Of a stretch of 53,980 bases of DNA, positions 23,996 to 32,161 are shown piece by piece (the stretch's first letter is position 1; every line of letters begins with the position of its first letter). Source of the stretch: Acidobacteriota bacterium (GTDB lineage: Bacteria; Acidobacteriota; Terriglobia; Bryobacterales; Bryobacteraceae); the NCBI GenBank assembly GCA_021778335.1, contig JAJYCN010000002.1, positions 1 to 53,980 of the forward strand, given 5' to 3'. The translations under genes were made by a program, and so were the position numbers. A model generated the notes under the pieces. It saw only the letters and a list, made by a program, of their open reading frames with translations, did no database searches and had not been told where the DNA came from.

Positions 23996-25803
23996 TGGAT
24001 GCCGAGAGGGTGACGCCCGAACAAAAGAAGCGCTCGCCGGGCGCCGCGGAGCACCTTTTATTCATTCCGCCCCTGGTCGTTGCGGTGATCCTCTGCTGGG
24101 TCGTCCCGATGTGGACCAGCTTGGGCGTCGACGAATGCGGGAATTGGTGGGTTGTAAAAGACGGTTTCCGGGTGATGTTGGAGAGATCCCGGTTTTGGTT
24201 GGGTGGGCAGTCGGTATTGTTCAATTCCCTTGTGCTGGCGGCCATGCGCCTGGGAGGAGACAGCGACGCCGTGCTGCGGATTCCGGCCGTCGTTTCATCC
24301 ATTGGTGCGCTTTATTTCTTGTATCGTCTTGGAACTCGAATCGCGGACCGCTCCACGGCCCTCATTTCCTGCCTGGTCTTCGTGACCATGTCCGAGGTTG
24401 TTCTTGTCGCATCATCGATGCGTCCGTACTCGTTGGGCCTCTGTCTCCTGATCGGGGCCGTAGGTAGTTTAGTTTTATGGTGCGACAGCGGCAGAAAGAG
24501 GTATGGAATCCTTTATGTGGTCTTAGCGTCTCTTACACTTTACGCGACGTTCATCTATGGGACGATGTTCTTGATTCATGCGCTATACGTGTACCGGCGC
24601 CGGAAGGTCGGGACATCCGCTGTGGCGCCTGGTGGTCTTGCGCTTGCGTGGTGCGGCTGTGGTGTCCTGATCAGCCCTCTTGTTCCTCGAATACTTTCGG
24701 CGTACTCCGGGAGTGCGGGTGAGGTCTACCTGCCGGCGCCGGATATCGACGCCTTTCTTGCAAGTATTCTTCCGTACCTGTTTGCGGGCGCCGTGTGCGT
24801 GGCGCTTTTCGTGACCCAGGTTTTACGCCACGACGAGGACCTGTCGACGGTTGAAAATTCATTCGATTGGTGGTTTGTCGCCGTCTGGGCTATCGTGCCG
24901 CCGACGTTGTTGCTTGGGCTCTCGTTGTTCAGCGAATTGCGGCTGTTCGCCGGGAGATATTACATTTCGAATGCTCCCGCGGTCGCGCTTGCCGCGGCTA
25001 TCGTTTTACGCCGTGTCAGCTCGCCGTCATTCCAGCGCGGAGTGGCGATTGCGCTTGTTGTGGTAGCCGTTGTCCAATATGGAGCGAGCGAAAGGTTTCT
25101 CCGTGGCGAGCCAGATTTTCGCGGGGCCGTCGCAGCGGCTCGAAGTCTTGCCGACGGCCCTGGAACTGTAGTGCTGACGGCTACCGATTTTGTCGAGGGC
25201 GATCATGTGCCTGACGTGGAGAATCCGAGACTCACAGAGGCGCTCGGTTCCTGCCTGCTGCGATACCGCATGCCCGGACGGATCGTCCTGCTGCCGGCGG
25301 TCGGTGATGCCGCCGCGTTCGCCTATTTGGATCAACAACTCGAGACGCTGGTTCGGGGCGAGCGGAAGTTCTTAGCAGTGGGTACGTACGGAACTGCGAT
25401 GTATCAATTGTGGCTGGACGGCCGATGCCGCCAGTGGGGATTTTCAAGTAGGGCTGTGAGGCAGTCCGGGGGAGTATTCGTGTACATCTTCGAACGCAAA
25501 AGCGTAACTGGCGAGTGGAGCCATCCCGAATTGGCGCCGCGCAACCGGCCGAGCGTGAGCTTGCGCTGCGCCACGCCGAGCATGGAGGGCCGGTTCGGGA
25601 CGGTGGCGGGCGGCGTGTACGGATGGCCGAAGGACGTGCTTCACTGGGCCGGGATCGATGAGTGTATTGCCGACCTTCATTCGCTGTCTCCGCGTGCGTT
25701 TACGATGGTCGACGGGATTGTGGGCATGGAAGGGGATGGGACAGCTCGACTTTACTTCCAAGACGGTGGGTTACTTCGGCAATGTTGTGGCCTGCGAATA
25801 TGA
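23995..25803 (+). CDS. GT-C family glycosyltransferase with chimeric C-terminus
   Basis: The product has 602 residues. About ten membrane segments and an acidic first exterior loop (LGVDECGNWWVVKDG) are typical of GT-C/GT39-like enzymes that use polyprenol-phosphate sugars on the outer face. The natural protein seems to end near FVYIFERK (about residue 500). After about residue 525 the frame continues into a duplicated piece of DUF362 (FGTVAGGVYGWPKDVLHWAG) and stops at 25803, so the last 75 residues are a recombination product. The start overlaps the DUF362 stop. Codon use is less G+C-rich than the flanking Tad genes, hinting at separate ancestry. Whether the fused tail affects function is unknown. 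Confidence 0.7.
   Translation: MDAERVTPEQKKRSPGAAEHLLFIPPLVVAVILCWVVPMWTSLGVDECGNWWVVKDGFRVMLERSRFWLGGQSVLFNSLVLAAMRLGGDSDAVLRIPAVVSSIGALYFLYRLGTRIADRSTALISCLVFVTMSEVVLVASSMRPYSLGLCLLIGAVGSLVLWCDSGRKRYGILYVVLASLTLYATFIYGTMFLIHALYVYRRRKVGTSAVAPGGLALAWCGCGVLISPLVPRILSAYSGSAGEVYLPAPDIDAFLASILPYLFAGAVCVALFVTQVLRHDEDLSTVENSFDWWFVAVWAIVPPTLLLGLSLFSELRLFAGRYYISNAPAVALAAAIVLRRVSSPSFQRGVAIALVVVAVVQYGASERFLRGEPDFRGAVAAARSLADGPGTVVLTATDFVEGDHVPDVENPRLTEALGSCLLRYRMPGRIVLLPAVGDAAAFAYLDQQLETLVRGERKFLAVGTYGTAMYQLWLDGRCRQWGFSSRAVRQSGGVFVYIFERKSVTGEWSHPELAPRNRPSVSLRCATPSMEGRFGTVAGGVYGWPKDVLHWAGIDECIADLHSLSPRAFTMVDGIVGMEGDGTARLYFQDGGLLRQCCGLRI
25569..25740 (+). repeat. Duplicated internal fragment of the DUF362 gene
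   Basis: The segment aligns without gaps to 23584-23755 at a constant offset of 1985 bp. By hand I count 23 mismatches over 163 positions (about 86% identity). It keeps the DUF362 reading frame (GIDECIADLHSLSPRAF, MVDGIVGMEGDG). It is joined to the end of the GT-C gene on the left and to unrelated sequence on the right, which briefly reads GQLDFTSKTVGYFGNVVACE in another frame. This is a relic of a recombined second DUF362 copy. Confidence 0.85.
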
Positions 25804-25848
25804 CCGAGCGGCAGTGAAAGAAATGAAGCCGCGAGGCTAACTCCTCTC

Positions 25849-27363
25849 ATGATTCAGACTAAGTTGGAAGGCGGCACCACTGATCGAGCCGTGGGCCGCT
25901 CCTCAACAGCGCCAGCCAAGCATGAGGGGATTCTCTTGGTATGCGCTGCGCTCGCGCTGGCGATCCCGTGTGTCTGGCAGCGGCACATCGAGGCGATGGA
26001 TTTGCCGAGTCATGTTTACAATGCATGGCTGGCGTCGCTGATCGCGCACGGCGAAATCAGCGGAGTCAAGCTTGTGCACCCGCTGACGAATGTGCTTGGG
26101 GATTGGATTCTCAGTGCGGGGCTCAGCGCTTTTGGGCCTGCGTGGGCGGCGCGGATTGTATGCATTATCGCCGTTGAAGCATTCTTTTGGGGCATGTTCG
26201 CACTGGCGTCGGCGGTGAGCGGAAGGAGGGTGTGGGCGATTGTTCCGTTCCTTGCCATGCTGGCCTACAGCGTGGTGTTCTACTTTGGATTCTTGACCTT
26301 CTACCTTGCCACGGCGTGCTCGGTATGGATGTTGGCGGTTTCATGGCGATTCAGTAGATCCCGGCTTTGGATCGCATGTGCTCTCGCGGGCCTGGGCTTT
26401 CTGGCGAGTCCGCTGCCCGTTGCGTGGGCGATTTGCATGATCGGCTACATCTACCTGGCGCGGTCGATTTCAAGGTGGGCAAACGTGGTTCTTCTCGTAA
26501 CTGGGGCGGGCTGCCTGTTTGTGGTTCGTTCGGCCGTAATGAAGCTGTTTCTCTGCCATCCATCTCAGGCGCATGCGGACCTTTTCAGCTTCCTGAGAAT
26601 TATCGGAGCCCTCGAGTTCGATCCTTTTCAGATGCAGTATTTATTCCTCGCGGCGGGTGTGATGCTTCTAGGTACAGCCGTCTTTCTTGTGAGGGTGACA
26701 GACCCGACGGAGAGATTCGGTCCGCTCGCGCAGCTCTGGTTGTTGAACGCTTTTGCTTTCGTGGCACTGCCGTCAAGGATCCGGTTCCCGGTGTACGGTG
26801 CGGATCTTTGGTTTATTCAGGAGAGGATTGCCTTTTTTCTCGTAATTATCTTCTTTGCCTGGGCGGCGAAGGCGATGCGGGGGAAGGGATTCACGGCGCT
26901 TTGCAGCCTGGTTGCCCTGGTGTACTTTGTGTTGCTTTTCGTGGATCAGCGAGCGCTGAACCGGGCGGACGAAGAGATAGGTTTCCTGGTGGCACAGCTC
27001 CCTCCCCGGCAGAAGGTTGTTTCGTCAATTCATGATGAGGGGGCGCGGGTGAACGGGTTGGAGCACATTCTGGATTGGGCGTGCATCGGGCGCTGCTTCG
27101 ACTATGCAAATTATGAACCGTCGTCGCTTCAGTTCCGGGTTCAAACGACGGGACCCAATGAGGTAGCGGCGTGGGTGAATGGCACGGCGGTGGAGATCGA
27201 AGCAAAGGAGCATATTGTCACGGCGGAGGAGGCACCCTTATATTCGGTATGCCCGTCCAGCGTGCCGGGGCGGCGGTTTGCGTTGCGGAAGTTGGAGGCG
27301 GGGGAGAAGACATGCAGCTTTTCGCTGCCGGTTACGCCGGCGCTTGGCCGGCTGTTCCGGTGA
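25849..27363 (+). CDS. GT-C-like polytopic membrane protein, paralogue A
   Basis: The product has 504 residues. After the first membrane segment comes QRHIEAMDLPSHVYNAWLAS, an acidic/His exterior loop in the position of GT-C catalytic residues, then about ten further hydrophobic segments. A soluble C-terminal part of roughly 120 residues begins LFVDQRALNRADEEIGFL and contains cysteines in DWACIGRCFDYANYEP, LYSVCPSSVPGRRF and EAGEKTCSFSL, probably exported and disulfide-bonded. It begins 45 nt after the chimeric GT-C gene and 24 nt before paralogue B. A glycosyltransferase role is inferred from topology and the loop only; family not firmly identified. Confidence 0.65.
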   Translation: MIQTKLEGGTTDRAVGRSSTAPAKHEGILLVCAALALAIPCVWQRHIEAMDLPSHVYNAWLASLIAHGEISGVKLVHPLTNVLGDWILSAGLSAFGPAWAARIVCIIAVEAFFWGMFALASAVSGRRVWAIVPFLAMLAYSVVFYFGFLTFYLATACSVWMLAVSWRFSRSRLWIACALAGLGFLASPLPVAWAICMIGYIYLARSISRWANVVLLVTGAGCLFVVRSAVMKLFLCHPSQAHADLFSFLRIIGALEFDPFQMQYLFLAAGVMLLGTAVFLVRVTDPTERFGPLAQLWLLNAFAFVALPSRIRFPVYGADLWFIQERIAFFLVIIFFAWAAKAMRGKGFTALCSLVALVYFVLLFVDQRALNRADEEIGFLVAQLPPRQKVVSSIHDEGARVNGLEHILDWACIGRCFDYANYEPSSLQFRVQTTGPNEVAAWVNGTAVEIEAKEHIVTAEEAPLYSVCPSSVPGRRFALRKLEAGEKTCSFSLPVTPALGRLFR

Positions 27364-27387
27364 TGACAGAGTGTCCGGCATTTGCTG

Positions 27388-28902
27388 ATGAAGACTCTTA
27401 CTGACGCTGAGCAGATGGATTCCACACCCGATTTGTGCCCTGGATGGCTCCAGCGGCATGAGAGGGTTGCGACGGCTTGTGCGACCGGCGCCCTGGTGGT
27501 TCCGTGTGTCTGGCAACCTCACATTGAGGCAATGGATTTGCCGAGTCACGTTTACAATGCGTGGCTGGCGTCTCTGATCGCGCACGGTCAAGTGTCGGGT
27601 CTGGAACTTGTACATCCGTTTACGAATGTTCTCGCCGACTGGATTTTGAGCGTGGGGCTGCATGCGTTTGGGGCGGCTTGGGCGGCGCGGATCCTCTGCA
27701 TTCTTGCGGTCGAGACATTCTTTTGGGGGGTGTTCCGGCTCGCGTCCGTCGTGAGCGGCAAGAGTGCATGGCCTTTGGCACCCTGCATTGCGATGCTGTC
27801 TTACGGGTTCACTTTCTATCTTGGGTTCGTGAATTTCTATCTTGCGACGGCGTGCTCTGTGTGGATCCTGGCTGTTTTGTGGCGGTTTAGCTTCCGGGGG
27901 TTGCTGGCGGCGTTTGCGCTTGGAGTGGTGGGGAGCATGGCGAGTCTGCTTCCGGTTGCATGGGCGGTTTTGGCGGTGGGATACATGTACGCCGCTCGAG
28001 TTATCCCGGTCCGGGTGAGGCCGGTTTTACTCGTGGGCGGTGCGGGTTGTTTAGTTGTGGCCGACTTGGTTTTCGCTCGGATGTTTGAGTGTTATTGGCA
28101 TCTGGACCAAATCGCAAGTTCGCTTGGCTTCTTGAGACTTACGGGCCTCGGGCAGTTTGCGCCATTCGGTCCCAAGTATTTGTTCGTTTCGCTTGCAATT
28201 TTGATTCTTTGGGGCAAGTTGTTTCTGGAACGGGTGGAACGCGGCGGGGTGCTCAGGGACCCGCTGTTTCATCTCTGGCTGCTCGCGGTGGTTGCGGTTG
28301 CCGTACTGCCTTCCGGTCTCGGATTTCCTATGTACGCGGCGAATCTGACGTTCATTCCCGATAGAGTTTCGCAGTTCGTGGCGATTTTGTTCTGCGCTTG
28401 GCTGGGCAGCGCGACTCTCGGAAGGGGCACTACGAGTTGGCTGGCGGCCGTGGCCGCGGTGTATTTCGTGTTCTTATATGTGGATGCGCGTGCGCTAAAT
28501 AAGGCGGACGCGGAGATAACGGCCCTGGTGTCCCATCTGCCGCCGGCGCAGAGGGTGGTGTCTTCCGTTAGGGACAGTGGCGCGGTGTTGACTAGCCTGG
28601 AACATGTTCTAGATTGGGCGTGTATTGGCCGCTGCTTCGATTACGGGAACTACGAGCCTGCCTCGCACGCGTTTCGCGTTTGGGCAGCCGGCGTGAATGG
28701 CGTTGTGACACCCTCGCTCGAAACGGCGGAAGAGATTGAATACCGGGGCCATGCGGTAACGGCGGCTGAGGCGCCGTTATATTCGGTTTGCCCGTCCAGC
28801 GTTCCGGGGCAACGGTTTGCGTTGCGGAGGCTGGAGGCGGGGGAGAAGACGTGCAGCTTTGAGCTGGACATCACGCCGGCGCTGGTGAATTTGTTCTGGT
28901 GA
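27388..28902 (+). CDS. GT-C-like polytopic membrane protein, paralogue B
   Basis: The product has about 504 residues and is collinear with paralogue A: QPHIEAMDLPSHVYNAWLAS differs from A by one residue in 20, and the C-terminal cysteine motifs DWACIGRCFDYGNYEP and LYSVCPSSVPGQRF recur. Divergence is greater in the central membrane segments. The ATG at 27388 is assumed; TTG at 27382 and ATG at 27415 are alternatives. Tandem duplication followed by divergence is clear. Preserved loop and cysteine motifs imply that both copies are under selection. A third, truncated copy lies at 31292-31771. Confidence 0.65.
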   Translation: MKTLTDAEQMDSTPDLCPGWLQRHERVATACATGALVVPCVWQPHIEAMDLPSHVYNAWLASLIAHGQVSGLELVHPFTNVLADWILSVGLHAFGAAWAARILCILAVETFFWGVFRLASVVSGKSAWPLAPCIAMLSYGFTFYLGFVNFYLATACSVWILAVLWRFSFRGLLAAFALGVVGSMASLLPVAWAVLAVGYMYAARVIPVRVRPVLLVGGAGCLVVADLVFARMFECYWHLDQIASSLGFLRLTGLGQFAPFGPKYLFVSLAILILWGKLFLERVERGGVLRDPLFHLWLLAVVAVAVLPSGLGFPMYAANLTFIPDRVSQFVAILFCAWLGSATLGRGTTSWLAAVAAVYFVFLYVDARALNKADAEITALVSHLPPAQRVVSSVRDSGAVLTSLEHVLDWACIGRCFDYGNYEPASHAFRVWAAGVNGVVTPSLETAEEIEYRGHAVTAAEAPLYSVCPSSVPGQRFALRRLEAGEKTCSFELDITPALVNLFW

Positions 28903-29299
28903 GTGCGACAGATGCGCGGTGTCTGCCGTGAACTTGCGCGATGATGAGTTATTTCGTTATTGCGAGCGGCTTTTGCTGGTAACCGGCTGGTATGGCCTGG
29001 TTGCCTCTGGGCGGCACGCGTGTTGGCGCGGCGCGCATATCGCCTTAGCGGGGTAGGTGGCCATGGCTTGGCCGGCTTTTTATGCCGGTGGGAGGCCTTC
29101 GCTGAGTGCTCGGCCATGCCGGCCGGAACCGCCTCGACTTGGTGGGCGGTGAGGTGGGCCCTATTTTCCGGAAAGGCAGCTTCGGTGGAGACCGGCGTTG
29201 AACATTGAAAGAGGGCACGGAATTTCCGGGCTGCGGGATATGGCTTGATGGGGTGGAAATGGATCGTGTAGACTGAGACCTTTAAGCAGATCCTGCCCT
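28903..29299. other. Gene-poor stretch, possible decayed gene
   Basis: There are 397 bp between paralogue B and the second GT-C gene with no convincing intact gene. Plus-strand 28928-29056 reads VNLRDDELFRYCERLLLVTG and WYGLVASGRH before a stop. This faintly recalls the C-terminal part of ATP-grasp domains, but it is too short and unsupported to name. No hairpin or strong promoter was recognised. It is best viewed as relic DNA of the rearranged region. Confidence 0.35.
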
Positions 29300-30880
29300 A
29301 TGGCGACAGTACCTCCGGAATCGTGCCTTCACTGTGAAAACGAACCTGAAGACCGGGTTCCGTTTGCCCCGTTGCTAGAGTCCGACCGGGCGGTCGGGAC
29401 GCTTGTAGGGTTAGTTCTGGCGTGGCAGTTTGTGGACTCTCTTCTGACGGCGAGCCGGAAGGCGTTTTGGTATGACGAGTTAATTACATTGCATGTCTCT
29501 GCATTGCAGCCCTCTTCCCGCGTTTTGCAAGCGCTAAGGGCTGGCGCCGATTCGATGCCGCCGGGGTACGAGCTTATCGAAAGAGTGGCCCGGGTGCTTC
29601 CATTGGACGTGCATGCGGCACTAAGACTTCCGTCTATCCTCGGTTACTTGTTCAGCCTGCTCGCCGTGTATTTATTTGCCAAGAAGCGGCTGGCGGCGTC
29701 CGCCGGGTTGGCGGCGGTGATTCTGTTGGTTTTGTCCCCGTTTCGGAACTACGCGGTTGAGGCGCGGTCCTATGCCCTGGAGGTGGGGTTATTCGCAGTG
29801 TCCGCTGTGGTATGGCAAAGAGTCGGCACAAGGCGTCTGATGGTCCCCTTGCTTGGGATTCTGCTAGCCATGGCCGTCTCTTGTCATTATTACGCGGCGG
29901 TTGCGCTCCTATCGTTTGGATTGGGTGAACTAACATGGACGCTTGCTTCCCGGCGTATCCGTTGGGGAGTGTGGGCCGCATTTGTGTTTGCGACAGCACC
30001 CTTTTTCGCGGCCCTTCCAATCCTCTTACGGCTCAAGGATATTGTTGGACGGAACTTCTGGGCGAAGCCCAGCGTAGACCTTACGATCTCGACTTATTCG
30101 GAATATCTTGGATTCGATGGGGCTTGGATCGTCGCGATGCTTGTTTTTGGCGGCTTCGTATTTTCAAGCATGGTGTTTCGTGCGTCGCGGACGACCGCCG
30201 AGGATTTATCCTCGCGCACTCTGCCCGCACCGGAGCTTGTTTTTTTGGCTGGGCTGGTCCTTTACCCCCCATTGTTAATCCTGATTACTAGTATTCTTCA
30301 TGGCGGTTACACGGCGCGCTACGGCTGGCCGGCTATCCTTGGGCTGGTTCTGGGCTTGGTTTACCTGGGTTGGGCTCTTTGGTCATGGGCTAACTTCACT
30401 CGCTTTGTGGTGGCGTTGCTGATCGCACTTTGCCTGCAATTCGGGGTGGACATGGCATCGGCCGTCGATCCGTCGAATTCCAGCTTGGCTGAAGTAAGAG
30501 AGCGCTGGATGCGCCTCGCGCACGTCGCGGATGGGCATCCGGACATCCCCGTCGTCGTCGGCGACGCCCTTGACTACCTGCCGAGCACCCAGTATGCTCC
30601 GCTGGGGTTGCGCGGTCGTCTTGTGGAGGTGGTTGATCCAGATCTGGAGGTCCGCGTTTGCGGTTCGGACTCGACCGATAGGGGTGGGGCTATCCTGGCA
30701 GGCTTCGCTCCCCTGCGGGTCGAAAATCGTGCACCGTTCTTGGCCGCTCATCGGGAGTTTATGTTGTATTCCTCACGAGGACCCTTCGATTGGATAACCC
30801 GGTACCTGATCGAAAAGGGCTCTCACCTGTCGCTGCTATGGCAAGACAGGAGCGGCTCGCTTTACCTTTGTGAAAGGTGA
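29300..30880 (+). CDS. GT-C/GT39-like glycosyltransferase
   Basis: The product has 526 residues and about ten membrane segments. The first exterior loop carries KAFWYDELITLHVSALQPSS; the Asp-Glu after Tyr is the usual catalytic acidic pair of ArnT/PMT-like GT-C enzymes. PPGYELIERVARVLPLDVHA and NYAVEARSYALEVGLFAVSA (the EARSY/ARxY region after the second large loop) are further family marks. An exterior C-terminal part of about 120 residues has few recognisable motifs. The N-terminus has CLHCENEPED before the first helix, unusual but too short for a metal site. It probably transfers a sugar from a polyprenol carrier at the outer face of the inner membrane. Acceptor unknown. Confidence 0.75.
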   Translation: MATVPPESCLHCENEPEDRVPFAPLLESDRAVGTLVGLVLAWQFVDSLLTASRKAFWYDELITLHVSALQPSSRVLQALRAGADSMPPGYELIERVARVLPLDVHAALRLPSILGYLFSLLAVYLFAKKRLAASAGLAAVILLVLSPFRNYAVEARSYALEVGLFAVSAVVWQRVGTRRLMVPLLGILLAMAVSCHYYAAVALLSFGLGELTWTLASRRIRWGVWAAFVFATAPFFAALPILLRLKDIVGRNFWAKPSVDLTISTYSEYLGFDGAWIVAMLVFGGFVFSSMVFRASRTTAEDLSSRTLPAPELVFLAGLVLYPPLLILITSILHGGYTARYGWPAILGLVLGLVYLGWALWSWANFTRFVVALLIALCLQFGVDMASAVDPSNSSLAEVRERWMRLAHVADGHPDIPVVVGDALDYLPSTQYAPLGLRGRLVEVVDPDLEVRVCGSDSTDRGGAILAGFAPLRVENRAPFLAAHREFMLYSSRGPFDWITRYLIEKGSHLSLLWQDRSGSLYLCER

Positions 30881-30988
30881 AAACATAGAGAGAACTTCTG
30901 CTCAGCAAACGCGAAGCGCGTTGGTAACCAGTTCGTGGGGCTTGTTTGGGCTGAGGTCACGGTCCCGTTCGCGCGGCGCGGGTTCTAG

Positions 30989-31291
30989 GTCACCGCGATC
31001 GACGGCAGTCACCGTGCTATTTTCTTTGGGCCGGAGGGTGACACGAGTTGGGTGCTCGGGCTGTTGCAGGGTGAGATTCCGGATTACCGGCACGGAGCGA
31101 TCGATGTTCGGGGCCGCGAAGGCATCCTGGGTCTGGTGGAGGATTTGAGGCCGGACTTAATCGTTCACACCGCGGCTCAGCCGTCGCATGACCGCGGCGC
31201 CGCCATCCCGTTTTTCGATTTCGAGGCAAACGAGATGGGAACTCTCCACCTGCTGGAGGCAGCGCGCCGCTCGTGCACGGAGTCGCCGTTC
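30989..31291 (+). pseudogene. Fragment of a CDP-paratose 2-epimerase-like (SDR) gene
   Basis: Translation after an in-frame stop at 30986 reads VTAIDGSHRAIFFGPEGDTS, later DLRPDLIVHTAAQPSHDRGA and GTLHLLEAARRSCTESPF. This matches residues about 30-130 of extended SDR epimerases of the CDP-paratose 2-epimerase (tyvelose pathway) type: the FFGP(E/Q)GDT and HTAAQPSHD motifs are distinctive. The NAD-binding GxxGxxG start is missing, and so is everything after the first third, where the frame runs into the end of an unrelated membrane-protein gene. It is therefore a relic of a nucleotide-sugar gene that supports a former or neighbouring deoxysugar glycan locus. Confidence 0.72.
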
Positions 31292-31771
31292 ATCGGTCAT
31301 ACCCGATTGTTGACTGCTATCACGGCGATCTACTTTCTGTTTCTATATGCCGATCAGCGGGCTTTGAATCGGGCGGACGCCGAGGTGGCGTCACTAGTTT
31401 CCGGGCTGCCGTATGGTCAGGGGGTTGTGGCTCCGATGCGGGACGGTGGCTCGAGGTTGAACGGACTGGAGCGGGTCTTGGATTGGAGTTGCATCGGGAG
31501 GTGCTTCGATTTCGCAAACGCTGAGCCGGCAGCGCTGGCGTTCCGGGTTCAGGCGACCGGGCCCAATCCGGTGGCCGTTGCCGACTTCTACAGGGCGCTG
31601 GCGATGAGTCACGACGAACAGACGGTTACCGCCGACGAGGCACCGTTATATTCGGTCTGCCCGTCTCGCGTGCCGGGGCGGCGGTTCGAGTTGCGGAAGG
31701 TGGAGGCGGGGGAGAAGACGTGCAGCTTCTCGTTGCCCGTGACGCCCTCGCTGGGGCATTTGTTCTGGTGA
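31292..31771 (+). pseudogene. 3' remnant of a third GT-C-like paralogue
   Basis: About 155 codons match the C-terminal domains of paralogues A and B: LYADQRALNRADAEVASL, DWSCIGRCFDFANAEP, LYSVCPSRVPGRRF and EAGEKTCSFSLPVTP. All membrane segments except the last are missing. The frame is continuous with the upstream epimerase fragment (a GTG at 31052 could start a 239-residue fusion), so a chimeric protein might be made, but both parts are truncated. It shows that at least three copies of this family once stood here and that the locus was cut by recombination or deletion. Confidence 0.72.
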
Positions 31772-31775
31772 CGGC

Positions 31776-32081
31776 TCAGAGGGCCATTATGTTGGCCAGG
31801 TTCCAGAGGATGAGAGCGGCGAAGAAGTAATTCACGATCTGGATGGTGCGGAAGCGGCGGGTGGCGACGCAGTAGGCGCCGAGGGCGATGCCGATGAATT
31901 TCGCACCGAGGAGGCCGGTAACGGGGCCGAAGGCCATGAGCATCCGGATGAAAGGGCTGGCTTCGCCGGCGCCCATGCGTAGGCCGAGGAGGGTGGTTAT
32001 TACGTCTAGTACTTGGAGGTAGAGAAAAACCTGGACGCTAAAGGACCAGTCAGTCTGCATCGTTGTAGTTGTCGCGTTCAT
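31776..32081 (-). CDS. Small four-helix membrane protein (DUF5658-like)
   Basis: The product has 101 residues and three or four hydrophobic segments. The motif LQVLDVITTLLGLRMGAGEA, with SPFIRML after it, is characteristic of DUF5658-type proteins (Asp-x-x-Thr-Thr and Glu-x-x-Pro around the first two helices). Function of the family is unknown. A very strong ribosome site, GGAGAGGAG, precedes the ATG. It lies downstream of the prepilin peptidase on the same strand (80-nt gap) and ends 4 nt from the epimerase/paralogue relic on the other strand. Confidence 0.7.
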   Translation of the reverse strand: MNATTTTMQTDWSFSVQVFLYLQVLDVITTLLGLRMGAGEASPFIRMLMAFGPVTGLLGAKFIGIALGAYCVATRRFRTIQIVNYFFAALILWNLANIMAL

Positions 32082-32161
32082 TGTATTTCTCCTCTCCTAT
32101 AAGGGCAGATGCTAAGAGAATAGTAGCGGTTCCACGGATTCGTCTCAGATTTGGCAAAGCA

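Noticed and set aside
23995-25803. The C-terminal DUF362-like tail as a genuine new GT-C domain
   Set aside because: The gapless 86% nucleotide match to the neighbouring DUF362 gene and the abrupt junctions point to recombination rather than a conserved domain.
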